64,000 nucleotides of DNA, from contig NC_060251.1 in the NCBI RefSeq assembly GCF_921293095.1, positions 89,514,566 through 89,578,565 on the forward strand. Reading direction: 5' to 3'. This DNA is from Ischnura elegans. Lineage: Eukaryota; Arthropoda; Insecta; Odonata; Coenagrionidae. The position numbers and the translations under genes were made by a program. Below are positions 12,038 through 22,579 of the stretch, in pieces; the first letter of the stretch is position 1, and every line of letters begins with the position of its first letter. Under the pieces are notes generated by a model that saw only the letters and a program-made list of their open reading frames with translations, ran no database searches and was not told the DNA's origin.

Positions 12038-12260
12038 ATCGTCTTCTTCCTATTCACTGGCGTCGTCCTAAATGAACACTTCTTCGGTGTGCGAAGGGCA
12101 GGAAGCGTATTGTTCTACCTTCCTCTCCCTTCGATCGTTCGAACAACTCCTCACGCGTTGAAGTCTCCGGAAAAAGCCCTGGGAGTCACGCGTTGAAGTC
12201 TCCAAAAGCCCTGGGCTCTGTCCGTGGAGGGAATTCGGGGAGGTTGTCCTCCGCGACACT
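12038..12260 (-). other. Predicted 5'UTR with a direct repeat
   Basis: About 223 nt between the inferred start site and the first ATG, with no upstream ATG. It contains two adjacent direct copies of a block of about 31-34 nt (12151-12184 and 12186-12216), differing by a small indel. GC content is higher than in the introns. Confidence 0.5.
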
Positions 12261-12283
12261 GCATCGTCCAAGCCGCTGGTCCC

Positions 12284-12292
12284 TTATATATA
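12284..12292 (-). promoter_or_regulatory. TATA box of the multi-RR gene
   Basis: Minus-strand TATATATAA. An initiator-like GCAGTG puts the A of the start site at 12260, 32 nt downstream of the first T, which is standard TATA-to-start spacing. The flank 12300-12480 is GC-rich compared with its surroundings. The transcript from 12260 meets no ATG before the MAKLSN codon at 12037. Confidence 0.6.
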
Positions 12293-12299
12293 CGTGCGT

Positions 12300-13690
12300 G
12301 ATCTGCACACGCGTTCTATCTGGTGGGGTGTCGGGGGATGGGATGGGGGGCAGAAGAGGAAGAAGGTGGCCCTGTGATGCCCCTCCAACTCCACCTCCGC
12401 AGACTCATCCCGCCCCCAGGCGCTCCTTTCACCCCTCCCCGCCCCCGACCGTCCCCTCTTGAGGATCCTCATCTCCACCTTGGGGCGTGCCGCAGAAACT
12501 CATCCAGTTCAGTACTTGACTCTCGCACTTCGCCTCACGGATTTTGCACAGGAATTGACGGCCTCGTTCGACAGTTTTTTATTACGCTCGCTTTTGATTG
12601 AGTTTGAAAAAGAGAGAGTTTGAGAGTTACACATGTCCGTATTTTTCCGAATAAATTTGATCGATTCAGGGGTGATAAAGTGGAAGTTCAGCATCTATAT
12701 ACATAAAAGAGGATGTTTGTTTGTCTATCCGCTATGCGTTTCCATACAGCTGAACGGATTGCGATTTAAGTTAGTGCATAGATGAATCGCAAGCTCCCGA
12801 ATTTCTTAGAGCTACTTCCGACGCGTCCTTTTCGTCGTTTTCTCATTACTGTTTGTTACGTCACGTCAAAAAACGTCTACAGTTTAACATCCTGCCGGGT
12901 AGGCCCACTTCTTGGTACGCTCAAATTGAAAATATAAAAATAATATACTTGTGATCATTAAATCGGCTCACAATCGCGTTTCGGCTCACAGGTCCATTAT
13001 CTGTACCAAATATATGTGAGCCAAAATATATTAGGTATTATAAGACGCTCCATTTCTTAATCTAAGTTCGTAAATCTGGTACAGATGGTCTGGTCTGTAA
13101 GCCAAAACGCTTCGTACGCATTAAAATAACTGTGGAACAGTGCGGCTATCTTTTATTTCATTATATCAATCGTATTTTTCCCTTTTTAGATCTTTCACTC
13201 AATTTTCGAGCTGTTCGTGGCGAAAAATCGACGGTATTAACCCGTTCGTGGAAAAGTTGATGACGTCACTGAGTCCTGCCGAGCGGCTCACTGCTCCTCT
13301 GCTACACTTTGACAACTGGCATCCATCTCACATTGTTCGATGACATTGGCATTTATTCGCTCCTTTTTCTCTCTTTCTATGTTTATTGCTTCGTTCTCCT
13401 CCACTCCAACATCTCGTAAGTATCTAGTCATTTCTCGTCCTCCTACCTCTGTGGCCACATTTCGCATCGTAAAACGCTACAGTCCAGATAATACTCTTCT
13501 CTAGCCTCTTCTTTACGGTCTTAAATAACGAGCGTCATGTTACGTGCAAATCATAAAAGGAAAATGTTGCAACCAGAGAAAATAATTCCATATAACTACC
13601 TCGAGACAATAATAAGGTGAAAATTAAAAATTCGTTGTTTTATGTCTTGTTTCACATAAATAGCTGGGCTAGTATTGCAAATCGATATCA
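12300..13690. other. Upstream flank, no gene seen
   Basis: 12300-12480 is G/C-rich promoter-proximal DNA of the multi-RR gene with open frames on both strands that look like composition effects. 12700-12900 has a stretch reminiscent of dispersed repeats (CTGAACGGATTGCGATTTAA). The remainder has no supported feature. Confidence 0.4.
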
Positions 13691-13696
13691 GCTTAC

Positions 13697-13948
13697 CGAT
13701 GGCTAAGTTCTAACAACATGTATCTCAAAAATAGCAACTTTTCAGGAGAGCAAAAAAACGATAAATTTTTATTACTTGTACACCGAAATTAAAAACCAAA
13801 AGTTAATAAAATTGAAAAAGAAGCATTCATTTATTAGCAAAGAGTTGTTTTTTGCTGGAATTTTGTTTTAATGTTATTAAATTCTGTTTAACATACCTGT
13901 CTTAAACCGGCCGAATTTGAGATACGGGTTGTTAGAACTTAGCCATCG
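13697..13948. mobile_element. MITE with terminal inverted repeats of about 33 bp
   Basis: The left end CGATGGCTAAGTTCTAACAA continues to ATGTATCTCAAA (13697-13729). It is the inverse of the right end at 13916-13948 (TTTGAGATAC, GGGTTGTTAGAACTTAGCC, ATCG). The 252-bp element is AT-rich and non-coding. No target duplication was identified, so the superfamily is open. Confidence 0.6.
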
Positions 13949-16877
13949 CTATGTTTTCATGGAAATTTTCTACCATCCTTTGGTATCGATATTTGTATAT
14001 GAGGCGACCGACTGCCGTGGCCTTTTGGTCAATGAAGTAAGGGTACAAAATGATGGATGGAGAGAAACCTACCATTTTATCTTACTGGTTGGCCGATTGT
14101 TTTCGTCAACTTTGGTCTTTTTTTTAGTAGAAGCTTCATTAACAAAGTTTTTAAAGAAATTGTGGAAATTTGAAGGAAAATAGTACATTGAATAAGACGG
14201 CTCTCTAATTTGTCAGTTCAGAAATGAATTTTATTTAAAAGCACGAAGAATAAATTAAGGAATGATATTAAAATGCTTAGTATTTTAGGAAGACATTCCA
14301 TTTGCTTATCTAATTTCGTAAATTAAAAATCAACTTCGAAAAAGTTTTTGTATTGCAATGAACCAAACACTCTATCACACATCCTTGAGAATCTCGCGGA
14401 GGAATATCATTGTTTCGGGGCTTGAATTTGCTTCCATGGGGCTAACAAGATCTCGCAGATAAACTTTAAGGCAAAACGAAGGCATATGATATTCTGCAAA
14501 AGATGTTTACTTCGCCCGTTGCAATGTTTTCCATGTAAAAATATTTTATTTCAGAAGAGGATGCATAGGTTTACATGTTGTTTAGATTTAGAGGAAAGAT
14601 GTATGATGTGGAATGGAAAATTGTTCATGTTGCATATCAATCCCATACCCTGTATTTCAAATAGCATACCCTATAGATTTACTAAATGCATGTTGTAATG
14701 ATTTTTGGATAAAGAAGTTTAAACTTTAACAAATTTATTGAACACAATGAGTGGCTACATTTGAATACAACATGAAACAGAATACTCTCTAAAATTTTGT
14801 AGGCTTAATTTTTTTCGGAAAATTGTGTGAATAAACATTTGGGGATAACGTGTAAAATTTGTACTCGAGCCCATATAGGAGATACGTAAAAAATGAGGAC
14901 TAAGTAAACAATATTTTGGAAAATTGTTACCGAATTAATAAGACTTTTCCGAGCAAAAACTGTGAAGATTCATAATTACTATTCATTCACTGAACTTTTT
15001 CTTCATTAGTTATAACGAAATTTTTATGCTCTATTTTGATTTTGAGGAGCAAAGTGAATGGAGCTTTACCTAAATAAAAAAATCGCGTAATAAATGAATG
15101 CATACTTTCAGGGACCTTAACAGCTTTATGATGGCCCGTAGACCGTTGGGAGAGTGGGGAACACGCCACACGAGATCTGAATTCCGACCTTGACGGAAGA
15201 GGATGAGCCGGAGGACGCCCAATCGCAAAGAGACGTGAGGGGAGAAAAAAAAGAGTGAGTTGCGATGTATTCGGGTATTATTTCTGTCTTAGTTTTGGTA
15301 AGGTAGCATAGTTCTGGAGAATATTTTTCCTCCCATGTTTCTGCATATTTAAACACTGTACAGCGGGTCTTTGTCAACATACCCCTGTATCTCGAATAAA
15401 ATATCCTTTAACAGCAGAGTCTGAGGCATGATTTTCATCTTTGAGATATAGGTGGTTGTAAATCAAAGAAGATGGTGGATTTAATTTAAACTAAACTAAC
15501 CCTCACTATACCGTTTAAATATAAGAAGTCTTTTTTGTTAAAACAGTTCCGCCATACAAATCTCACCCCCTAAAAATAAAAGATATTCCTGCACAAATGC
15601 GTTTCGGAGACCAAGAAGTCGTAAATTCATAAGTTATCTCAAGACTCGGGAGTCATTACCAAGTGGCGAGTAGTAGGAAGGATATTGAAGTTGTAAATCG
15701 TGAGATGAACTTACTTCAAAGGGAGCAACTTTTTAATAATTATCATCCATTTATAGCTGAATATCTTTGGCTTTCTTTTCATTTTTAAGATTCTTATTTA
15801 TGATCATGACACAAGTATAGAATATATATTTAATTTCATTAGTAGTTTCATCCCAATGTATTAATAAGCCTGACATTGATTTACATATATTTTCATTTTT
15901 TCTTTGATCTGCCGTATAAGCTTGTAACAGTGGACAGGTATTTCACTTTTTTAATAGAGGAGCAATAGGTAAAGACGGACTTTAAGAATTGGATTTGGGA
16001 AGGATACTTAATTGTAGATTGATGTTTGAATAATGGTTGCCAGTTGCCTAGAGAAAATAGTTCTTGTATTGAGAAAAATTTGTTTTTATCTTTTAGCAAT
16101 CGTATTTGTTTATTGTCGCTATGTGACCTGAATCTTTGAGTTTGATAAATACCAATGTAGTGGAATGACGTAAGTAAACGGAAATATTATAAAAAATTGC
16201 CAATTTAAAAAAATAATTATATTCAATTCAAAGGATTGTTTAAAATGTAATCATCGTGATATCTCATCTAATCCGAAGTTTACTAAGCATTGAACTGTGC
16301 TCATAACGTTAATTAATAATGATTTTTTTGATGCGTCATATCATTTTACATTATATTTTATGTTTCTTGTTGAAAATTACCTACGATTTTAGGATTGCAT
16401 ATTCCACATTATTTTCAATAGAAATGTGTTTTCCTGGAATTATGGGCATCGAATATATGAATTTACGCATAATATTTAATTTTCTTTTCCGGAGAGAATA
16501 TTTTCCTCTCTCATGAGGGATGCTGATAAATTTCAATCACCTCAGCGTCCTTGGAGCAAGCATTTTTCAACCGCAGAGCTTCATGAAATGAGAAGATGGA
16601 ATGGCAATTTTGTGGTCACGTATGAAGTCCTCGGCGATGGAAAAATGGCCTCAACTTCACTGCTCATGCTCTCTTAACCATGTGTAATTAGACCGAATCT
16701 TGGTGTGATTTGATTGAGAAGCCAAATAGGATTGATATAGATAGGAAAACATCATGTTATAGGCATTTTCTGGGGGGAATGGCTCTGTGGATAGCATATT
16801 CGGCAGCTGATTGCAGAATACAATGCTGAAATCCGTGTGAACCCTTTGAACACGGTATTTGCGTACGACCCCACTGG
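13949..16877. other. AT-rich stretch, no gene seen
   Basis: No conserved coding signal. A GC-richer patch at 15120-15250 stands out but has stops and no recognised protein. Short ORFs here have no recognisable domains. Confidence 0.4.
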
Positions 16878-16935
16878 CTGCTGCAATGCGGCGGGCGGCG
16901 GGCGAGGTTAGGACACCAGGCGTTATCCTATAAGA
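16878..16935 (-). mobile_element. Possible LINE 3'-end scrap
   Basis: The block TTAGGACACCAGGCGTT resembles TTAGGACACCAGCCGTT next to the LINE tail at 4495-4515, in the same relation to a G/C-rich stretch. It is short and degraded. Confidence 0.3.
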
Positions 16936-16949
16936 GATTACTAAATATT

Positions 16950-17330
16950 CCAGGTGTTTAAAACGAACAGCGGGGTTTTAAAGCTTCATAATATTTATCA
17001 AACTTAACCCTGCAGTGAAAAGGGATGTATTGAATGAATGAGAAACTCAAACAGTTTTATTTGTTGGCAACAATGCACGTGTGCACCACCGATGCTATCC
17101 GTTAGATGGCGCTACTAGCAAGTACACGAGAGACACTAATCAACGTTAGGACTCACATATCGTCTTGACACGTGATATGTATCGAATGGTAATCACATTG
17201 AATACGTGTAGGCTTTATGTAAAACGGTTTAAATTGAACTTTCATTTGATGTATGATTTATAGCTGTGAGTTTAGTGCAATAAATATTATAGAGTGTTAA
17301 AACCCCGCTATTAATTTTGAAACACACGGT
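16950..17330. mobile_element. MITE with imperfect 33-bp inverted ends
   Basis: Both ends read inward as a GTGTTT block, then an A-rich stretch, then AGCGGGGTTTTAA (16950-16982 and the complement of 17296-17330). The interior of about 310 bp is non-coding and includes AGATGGCGCTACTAGC. No ORF for a transposase. Confidence 0.55.
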
Positions 17331-17404
17331 ATATAGGAGCGCATTGTGAAAGATATCAACCAACAATATAATACACTTCTAAGATATTCTGGGAAAAATG
17401 TATT

Positions 17405-17600
17405 TCTCTCTTGTTGATTTTCATTTGTAGAAAATCTCTGGTACGAATTAATCTGTTGTCGAAATTTCATTAGATTTTCCTCGAATTTATGTTAAATCCA
17501 CCATTAATAATCGTGTTAAAAAAACATATTATCGTTTTGCATTCCTGCGTCTTTTTGTGTCAAAACTAACGTCTTCTGAGTTAGAGAGGCCCTTAGTACC
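17405..17600. repeat. Dispersed repeat, copy 1
   Basis: About 190 bp matching 18577-18770. Shared blocks include TTTTCATTTGTAGAAAATCT, CTGTTGTCGAAATTTCAT and AAATCCACCATTAAT, and a CAACCATAA-like end. AT-rich and non-coding. Confidence 0.65.
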
Positions 17601-18576
17601 AACCATAAGCGATGCAACACTCATCTGTAACGCAAAATATTTCTCGTATTTATTGTTTCTGTCGGACAAGGTAGTATATTGTAGTTTAAGACGATATTTT
17701 TCGCATCGCTCAGATATTTTATATTTTCTTATTCGTTCAAACAAGCAAGAAAAGCCTAGCTCATAGCCTCCGAATCTCCAGCGGCTCCCAAACTAACTCT
17801 TTTAAATTTTGGGTTACGCTCTTTGTTCGCTTGTAGAGTTTTTTTGTGTATCGCGCAGCTTTCTGCAGTATTTTATTCAGTTCACGTAGGTGGCGCATAG
17901 GTCGGTATTGGATTCTGTGCAAACTCATATGCCTTTAGCGCATACCGGTCAACTTTATGAACTACTACTTTAATATGTTGACCGAGATTAGCTTTAACCT
18001 CACCAACCCAAAATAGACTTTGGGTTGGACCATTGGACAAATTAAATAAGTATTTTACTACCCTTTGTTAATATTTTTGGGGAGAATGTCAGAGTAAACT
18101 TGTAGTACCTCAGCGATGCACCACTCAGATTTTATAGTTGACCCCCTTTCAGTTAGGCTGTGAAAAATGATTTCTGAAGATATATGTGCCTTTGTCTGTG
18201 ACTGTAAAAATAAGATTGATGAAGTGGCAGGAACTACGTAATTAGCTACCAGTGAAATTACTTCATCGAATATTCATCATTTGCATCCTTGAGTACCCAT
18301 GGAATGGGCCCTTAACGTTCTTTTGATTGTGGACCATGCATCCTGCCATCTTAAGCATGCTGATCGTTCCTCTCAAGTTTCCTCGGACAATTAGTGATGA
18401 CCATAGCCATGCAGAGATACCGCCAAACAATGGCTACTTGCTATTATTTACGTCACATTATCTATTCAGGTGGTGGCTAGAATGAGAACAATGGGTTCCC
18501 AATGATTTATTTCTATTGAATTAAGATCTAAGTCTAGCCTTTTGAAATATGAGAACTCAAATCTGTGGAGACGTCA

Positions 18577-18770
18577 TTTTGATTTTCATTTGTAGAAAAT
18601 CTTTGGTGCGAATGAATCTGTTGTCGAAATTTCATCGGATTTTCCTCAAATTTACGTAAAATCCACCATTAATCATCGTGTTTTTGACTTATTATCCTTT
18701 TGCATTTCTGAGTCTTTTTAGTGTCAAAACCAACGTCTTCATAGTGAGAGAGGCCCGTACTACCAAACAT
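18577..18770. repeat. Dispersed repeat, copy 2
   Basis: Partner of 17405-17600, about 1.17 kb away in the same orientation. Its right flank (GTGTCAAAACCAA onward to the CATCTTATTTC block near 18820) recurs in shortened form at 19585-19665. Confidence 0.65.
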
Positions 18771-19929
18771 CAGTACTTATTGTCAGTTTATCGGAATGGT
18801 CCATTGTTCTCATCTTATTTCCCTCTCATGAAGGTCTAAGTAGATGCTCGTAAAAATGATTGGGTTTCCGGTTTGATAGACATATCTGTTGGAAATAGGA
18901 TTTCCCTGCTTTTAATTTGAAGGTTCCGGCATTTTACGAAATTCTATGTCCATCTAAGTGGTGAAAGTATTCTGAAGCAATGAAGCCGGAAAAGAATACC
19001 GAATACTAAGAAGGCTCCGTCACGATGGCGCGAGTAAAAAAAACATGAACCCAACATTTCGTAAATGCTCTCGTTTGCCAATTTAGTTTTATTGTCAATT
19101 ATTATAGAGATTGAATTTAAAATTGGCGTATATCCTTCCCTTTGTCATTCCGTCGCTTAGTTCTGGATAGCGAGGTTAACTCGACGCCCATAATCCTTTT
19201 GCAGATAAGTTGATGACGTCACAAAATGAGTGATCGAGGTGATTCTGTTTTAAAACCATTCCTTTCGCGTTTAATATCCTTACATGTAAACGTGGAAAGC
19301 CCGGCGATATGGATTGCATGATAATTAAATATAATATTGTTGAATTCACACTTTTTTCAGCTATTAGAGGTTAAGCACAGCCTTGAGAAGCTGAATCACC
19401 ATTTCATTTGATTTAATCGGCTCTATCAATTTGCTACTAACGCATAGCGTTGTATTAAGATGCATAACTTTCCATTATAAATGACCTTCATTGCATTATG
19501 CATCTTAAACCAGTTTCTGGTAAAAATTTTATTTACTTTTCAGTTATGATCCTAAATAATGCTAAGCATTATTTGAATTCTTGCGTATATTTTGTGTCAA
19601 AACCAAATATCAGAACTTCTAGTCAGTTTGTCGGAATGTAGCATTCTTCCCATCTTATTTCTCTCCGATTCATATGCGTGACATTCTATAGATACATTAT
19701 TATAGCATTAATGAAGAAAATATGAAATGTGAAGCGCTAATATTTTAACGAGAGTCAACTCATTCAGGAAGAGCATATTTCAATTGTCGTGAAATTGATA
19801 ACTAGTTACCCTAGTTTAGAAGTGGAAATTACTTAAAGCTAGATGTAAATTTGCAATTTTTGTGTAGGTGCAATTTATCTCGTCTTAATATTTTCCGACC
19901 TAAATTAAGGAAATCTCGACCATTTTGAA

Positions 19930-20000
19930 GATATTTTTGGGAGCGCATTACTGTCAGTTAAGAGGAAGCAAACACCACTAGTCTACCGTCTATATTATTC
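19930..20000. repeat. Short direct repeat pair, copy 1
   Basis: GAAGATATTTTTGGGAGCGC, then ATTACTGTCAGTTAAG and ACACCACTAGT, is repeated at 20826-20880 with small changes. Both are followed by a GCGGAAGTAA block. Confidence 0.55.
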
Positions 20001-20612
20001 CGCATGCTCTTGCGGAAGTAACTTGACAAGCGAATGGCAGTTCGAATCCAAATCAGATGGACACAGAAGTTCCACTCAATCACTTGTATTGAACATAGTT
20101 AACCTTCTCCATGATTTTCTACGACAGTCTAACCCGTACTTATTGTTATGATGTAACGAGGTGCAATTTCCTTCACAACTTACCCTACTCTGATGCGACT
20201 TTCTTGCGTAAAATAATGACAGGTGATGTGGATTCCTACCATCTACTTGCCTTAATCAACTTCAATGCACCTCCAAGGAGGACTAAGCAAATACCACTTT
20301 TCAGATGCCATGTCGGTCGGGTAGGTATTTGTAAAAATAAAACACTCACAAAATTTAGATAGTAATGAATATGTAGATTTAATTTAGGATTCTTATGTGC
20401 CCCTCAAAAGGGAACTGCATTTATTTATTAATGGAATTTAATTAAGAGGTTGTTTATATTTTTCCGCAATCGACTCATGTATGTATACCCATTTATTTTA
20501 TATTTTATTGTATTGAATTATGTATTGTAAATCCCATTGTAATACAATATAAAATATGTGATTGGGGTGAACTGTATGCGTTGAATAAATTATTATTATT
20601 GTTATTACCTAG

Positions 20613-20711
20613 GGTATGGGTGTGTATGATCGTCTGTTGTTGATTGTTGCTAAAAACAATCCCTACGCAAAGGCCTCATTCTGCAGTTATCGGGGGTTTT
20701 TGAGTTAAAAA
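20613..20711 (+). mobile_element. SINE family A, 5'-truncated copy
   Basis: It lacks the tRNA head but keeps the body: CGTCTGTTGTTGATTGTT, AGGCCTCATTCTGCAG and TTATCGGGGGT, in the same order as the fuller copy at 32814-32990. Confidence 0.6.
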
Positions 20712-20825
20712 TATAAGTTTGAGATCCATGTGAGTTAAAATTTAATAATGAGTGAACAGTATTGACGGGTATAATTCTTGGTAAATGAGGGAGAGGAAGG
20801 AAATTTTTTTAATTCTTTCCCACAA

Positions 20826-20915
20826 TGAAGATATTTTTGCGAGCGCATTACTGTCAGTTAAGTGGAAAACACCACTAGTTCACCATTCGTCAAATTTTTT
20901 GCTGGCGGAAGTAAG
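20826..20915. repeat. Short direct repeat pair, copy 2
   Basis: Partner of 19930-20000: GAAGATATTTTTGCGAGCGC, then ATTACTGTCAGTTAAG and CACCACTAGTTCACC. It lies about 0.9 kb away in the same orientation, just before a LINE tail. Confidence 0.55.
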
Positions 20916-20916
20916 A

Positions 20917-21047
20917 TTAGGACTTTTAGATAGAATGAAATGGAGTAGGCCTTAATGTGAATTAAAGAGGGAAGTCCATGGAGGAACGTTAGGCTGCCAG
21001 AATGCTCCTCAAGTTGTCCATGAAAACCTACCTTAATCGGTAGAATA
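20917..21047 (+). mobile_element. LINE 3'-terminal fragment
   Basis: Plus-strand DNA matches the 3' end of the minus-strand LINE at 26810-27320: GAGTAGGCCTTAATGTGAAT against the GAGTAGGCCTTACAGTGAAT of that copy, then GAAAACCTACCTTAATCGG against GGAAACCTACCTTCATCGG. Stops interrupt it. Confidence 0.6.
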
Positions 21048-21595
21048 CTTAAAAATTAATAAGTCAACACGAGTCTGCTCTATGCACATGGAATAACATG
21101 TAATTCCAATATGAGAGCAATATAGAATCTTATTTAATTTAAAAAAGTAATAATTCACAAAAAAGATTGATCGCTTGGGTGATTCAGGCCTTTATTGTAG
21201 TCCTTACGCACTGCAGGCACAAGATTAAACGCCCCGGCTTCACGTGGATTCCGCTTCGGAGGACGCATTTTGCATTCGTCACCGTGCGCCGAAAGTGATT
21301 TCGCTGCTCTTTTTTTTATCTCACTTAACCTTCGAATGCGAATGCGACCCGATTTCGTCTCCTCCCCGCCCCTTCCATTTCAAATTTCCTCCCTTCGCAC
21401 ACGCCCGCTCCTGTCGCCGTCAAACGCGTTGGGATTCTGCCCAAAATCTTTTCTTAAGTTTCCGAGACCACCTTTTTTCCTTCCGCATTGTTTTTTATCC
21501 TCGGTGCTTCCACGTCGGTGGAGAATCAGTGTCGCCGATACATGACGCAATTCTTTTGGGAAAACATTTTCCGGACTTCATCAGATTTTTTGTTG

Positions 21596-21689
21596 ATCGA
21601 ATGGATAGACCGTGTGAGCAATGCGGAAATTCAACAAAGAGTAGGAAGTAGAAGTTGTAGAAGCCTTTTGAAAAATTTGGGTAGATGAT
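21596..21689 (+). mobile_element. LINE reverse transcriptase C-terminal scrap
   Basis: It encodes IEWIDRVSNAEIQQRVG in frame, matching the conserved post-RT segment W.DRV.N.EVL.RVGE of non-LTR elements; the same segment occurs at 59715-60021. The upstream open frame (21244-21590) is CT-rich and shows no known domain. Confidence 0.6.
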
Positions 21690-21879
21690 TAGGCAAATTA
21701 ATCGGTCATAGCAAGAGACATTTTTTATAATATTCAGAAAAATAAAAAAAGTTCAATGGATGTTTCATACCTTACGTATGCTGGTTGAACATTGTGTTGA
21801 GAATGCATGTATAATAATGTTTATATTTAATTGTCATACCCACTCCCGCTCTCGGAAAAGTCTCTCATGCCCTTTTATA

Positions 21880-22462
21880 TACGAAGGAATGAGAAGCCAA
21901 GGGGTACAAGTGATTTCCTTTTTAAACAGAGATAGGCACAGAAATTGATAATAGAAATGTACAAAAACTTGGTGGCCAAGGCAGTGGCGTAACTATTGGG
22001 GGGGGGGGGGGTTTGAAGGGATAGATCACCTCCTCAAAGTCTCGGAGAAATTAAATAAAAATTAAAAACTATTGTCTAGTTTTGACATTTAATAACTGCA
22101 TCTGCTTGAAGTTAAATTTTTAGTGTCAAAATGATGAAAAATATATATCCGGGCATGTCTTTTTATTCTAAAAATTTCCCGAATTAAGAATTTAAAATGC
22201 GAATGCATTAGTTCTCCCCCGTTACCTGGGAGAGGAGCCGCCACCCCAGGCCATACTAGGCCCCCCAAAACGTATTCCTAGGTACGCCACTGGGCCAAGG
22301 TATACGAGTGAGTCTCCGTTCTATACTGACATTGAGTGGAAATTCTAATGCAATTCTAAATATCTGGTTGAACTCTGGTTTGTTTTCTTCACCGAATTTC
22401 TGTACCTAACTCTGTCTAGAAAAAAAATCTCCTGAACCCCTTGGCTTCTCACTACCTCGTAG
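21880..22462. repeat. Foldback interrupted by a hAT-like MITE
   Basis: The left arm 21880-21948 and right arm 22393-22462 are inverse copies (GAGAAGCCAAGGGGTACAAG against GAGAAGCCAAGGGGTTCAGG, then an ACAGAAATT block). Arms are about 65-80 bp with perhaps 75-80% match by eye. The loop region contains the MITE at 21982-22292. Confidence 0.6.
21982..22292. mobile_element. hAT-like MITE, 311 bp, 8-bp target duplication
   Basis: The ends are CAGTGGCGTA on both sides in inverted orientation. They are flanked by a perfect 8-bp direct duplication, GGCCAAGG, at 21974-21981 and 22293-22300. An 8-bp duplication with CAGNGG-type ends is the hAT pattern. The interior starts with a run of G, is non-coding, and near the right end has C-runs complementary to it. 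No transposase: a non-autonomous copy. Confidence 0.85.
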
Positions 22463-22577
22463 AAGGACTTCCGCTAATACCCTGGTTCTGGATGGGAAAT
22501 ATCAACCAAGGCAGAACCCGAACCAATTACCTTCCGTAAAGGTAGACGAAGACTTTACCCCGCCGCTACCGAGGCCG
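22463..22577 (-). mobile_element. SINE family A, degraded copy
   Basis: Minus strand reads GGCCTCGGTAGCGGCGGGGT, then AAAGTCTTCGTCTACC, a degraded B box, and ATCCAGAACCAGGGTATT. The order matches the head and body of the copy at 40584-40781. Confidence 0.6.
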
Positions 22578-22579
22578 GC

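Noticed and set aside
21244..21651. 135-codon plus-strand frame
   Set aside because: CT-rich low complexity at the start, and its end overlaps a LINE scrap in another frame.
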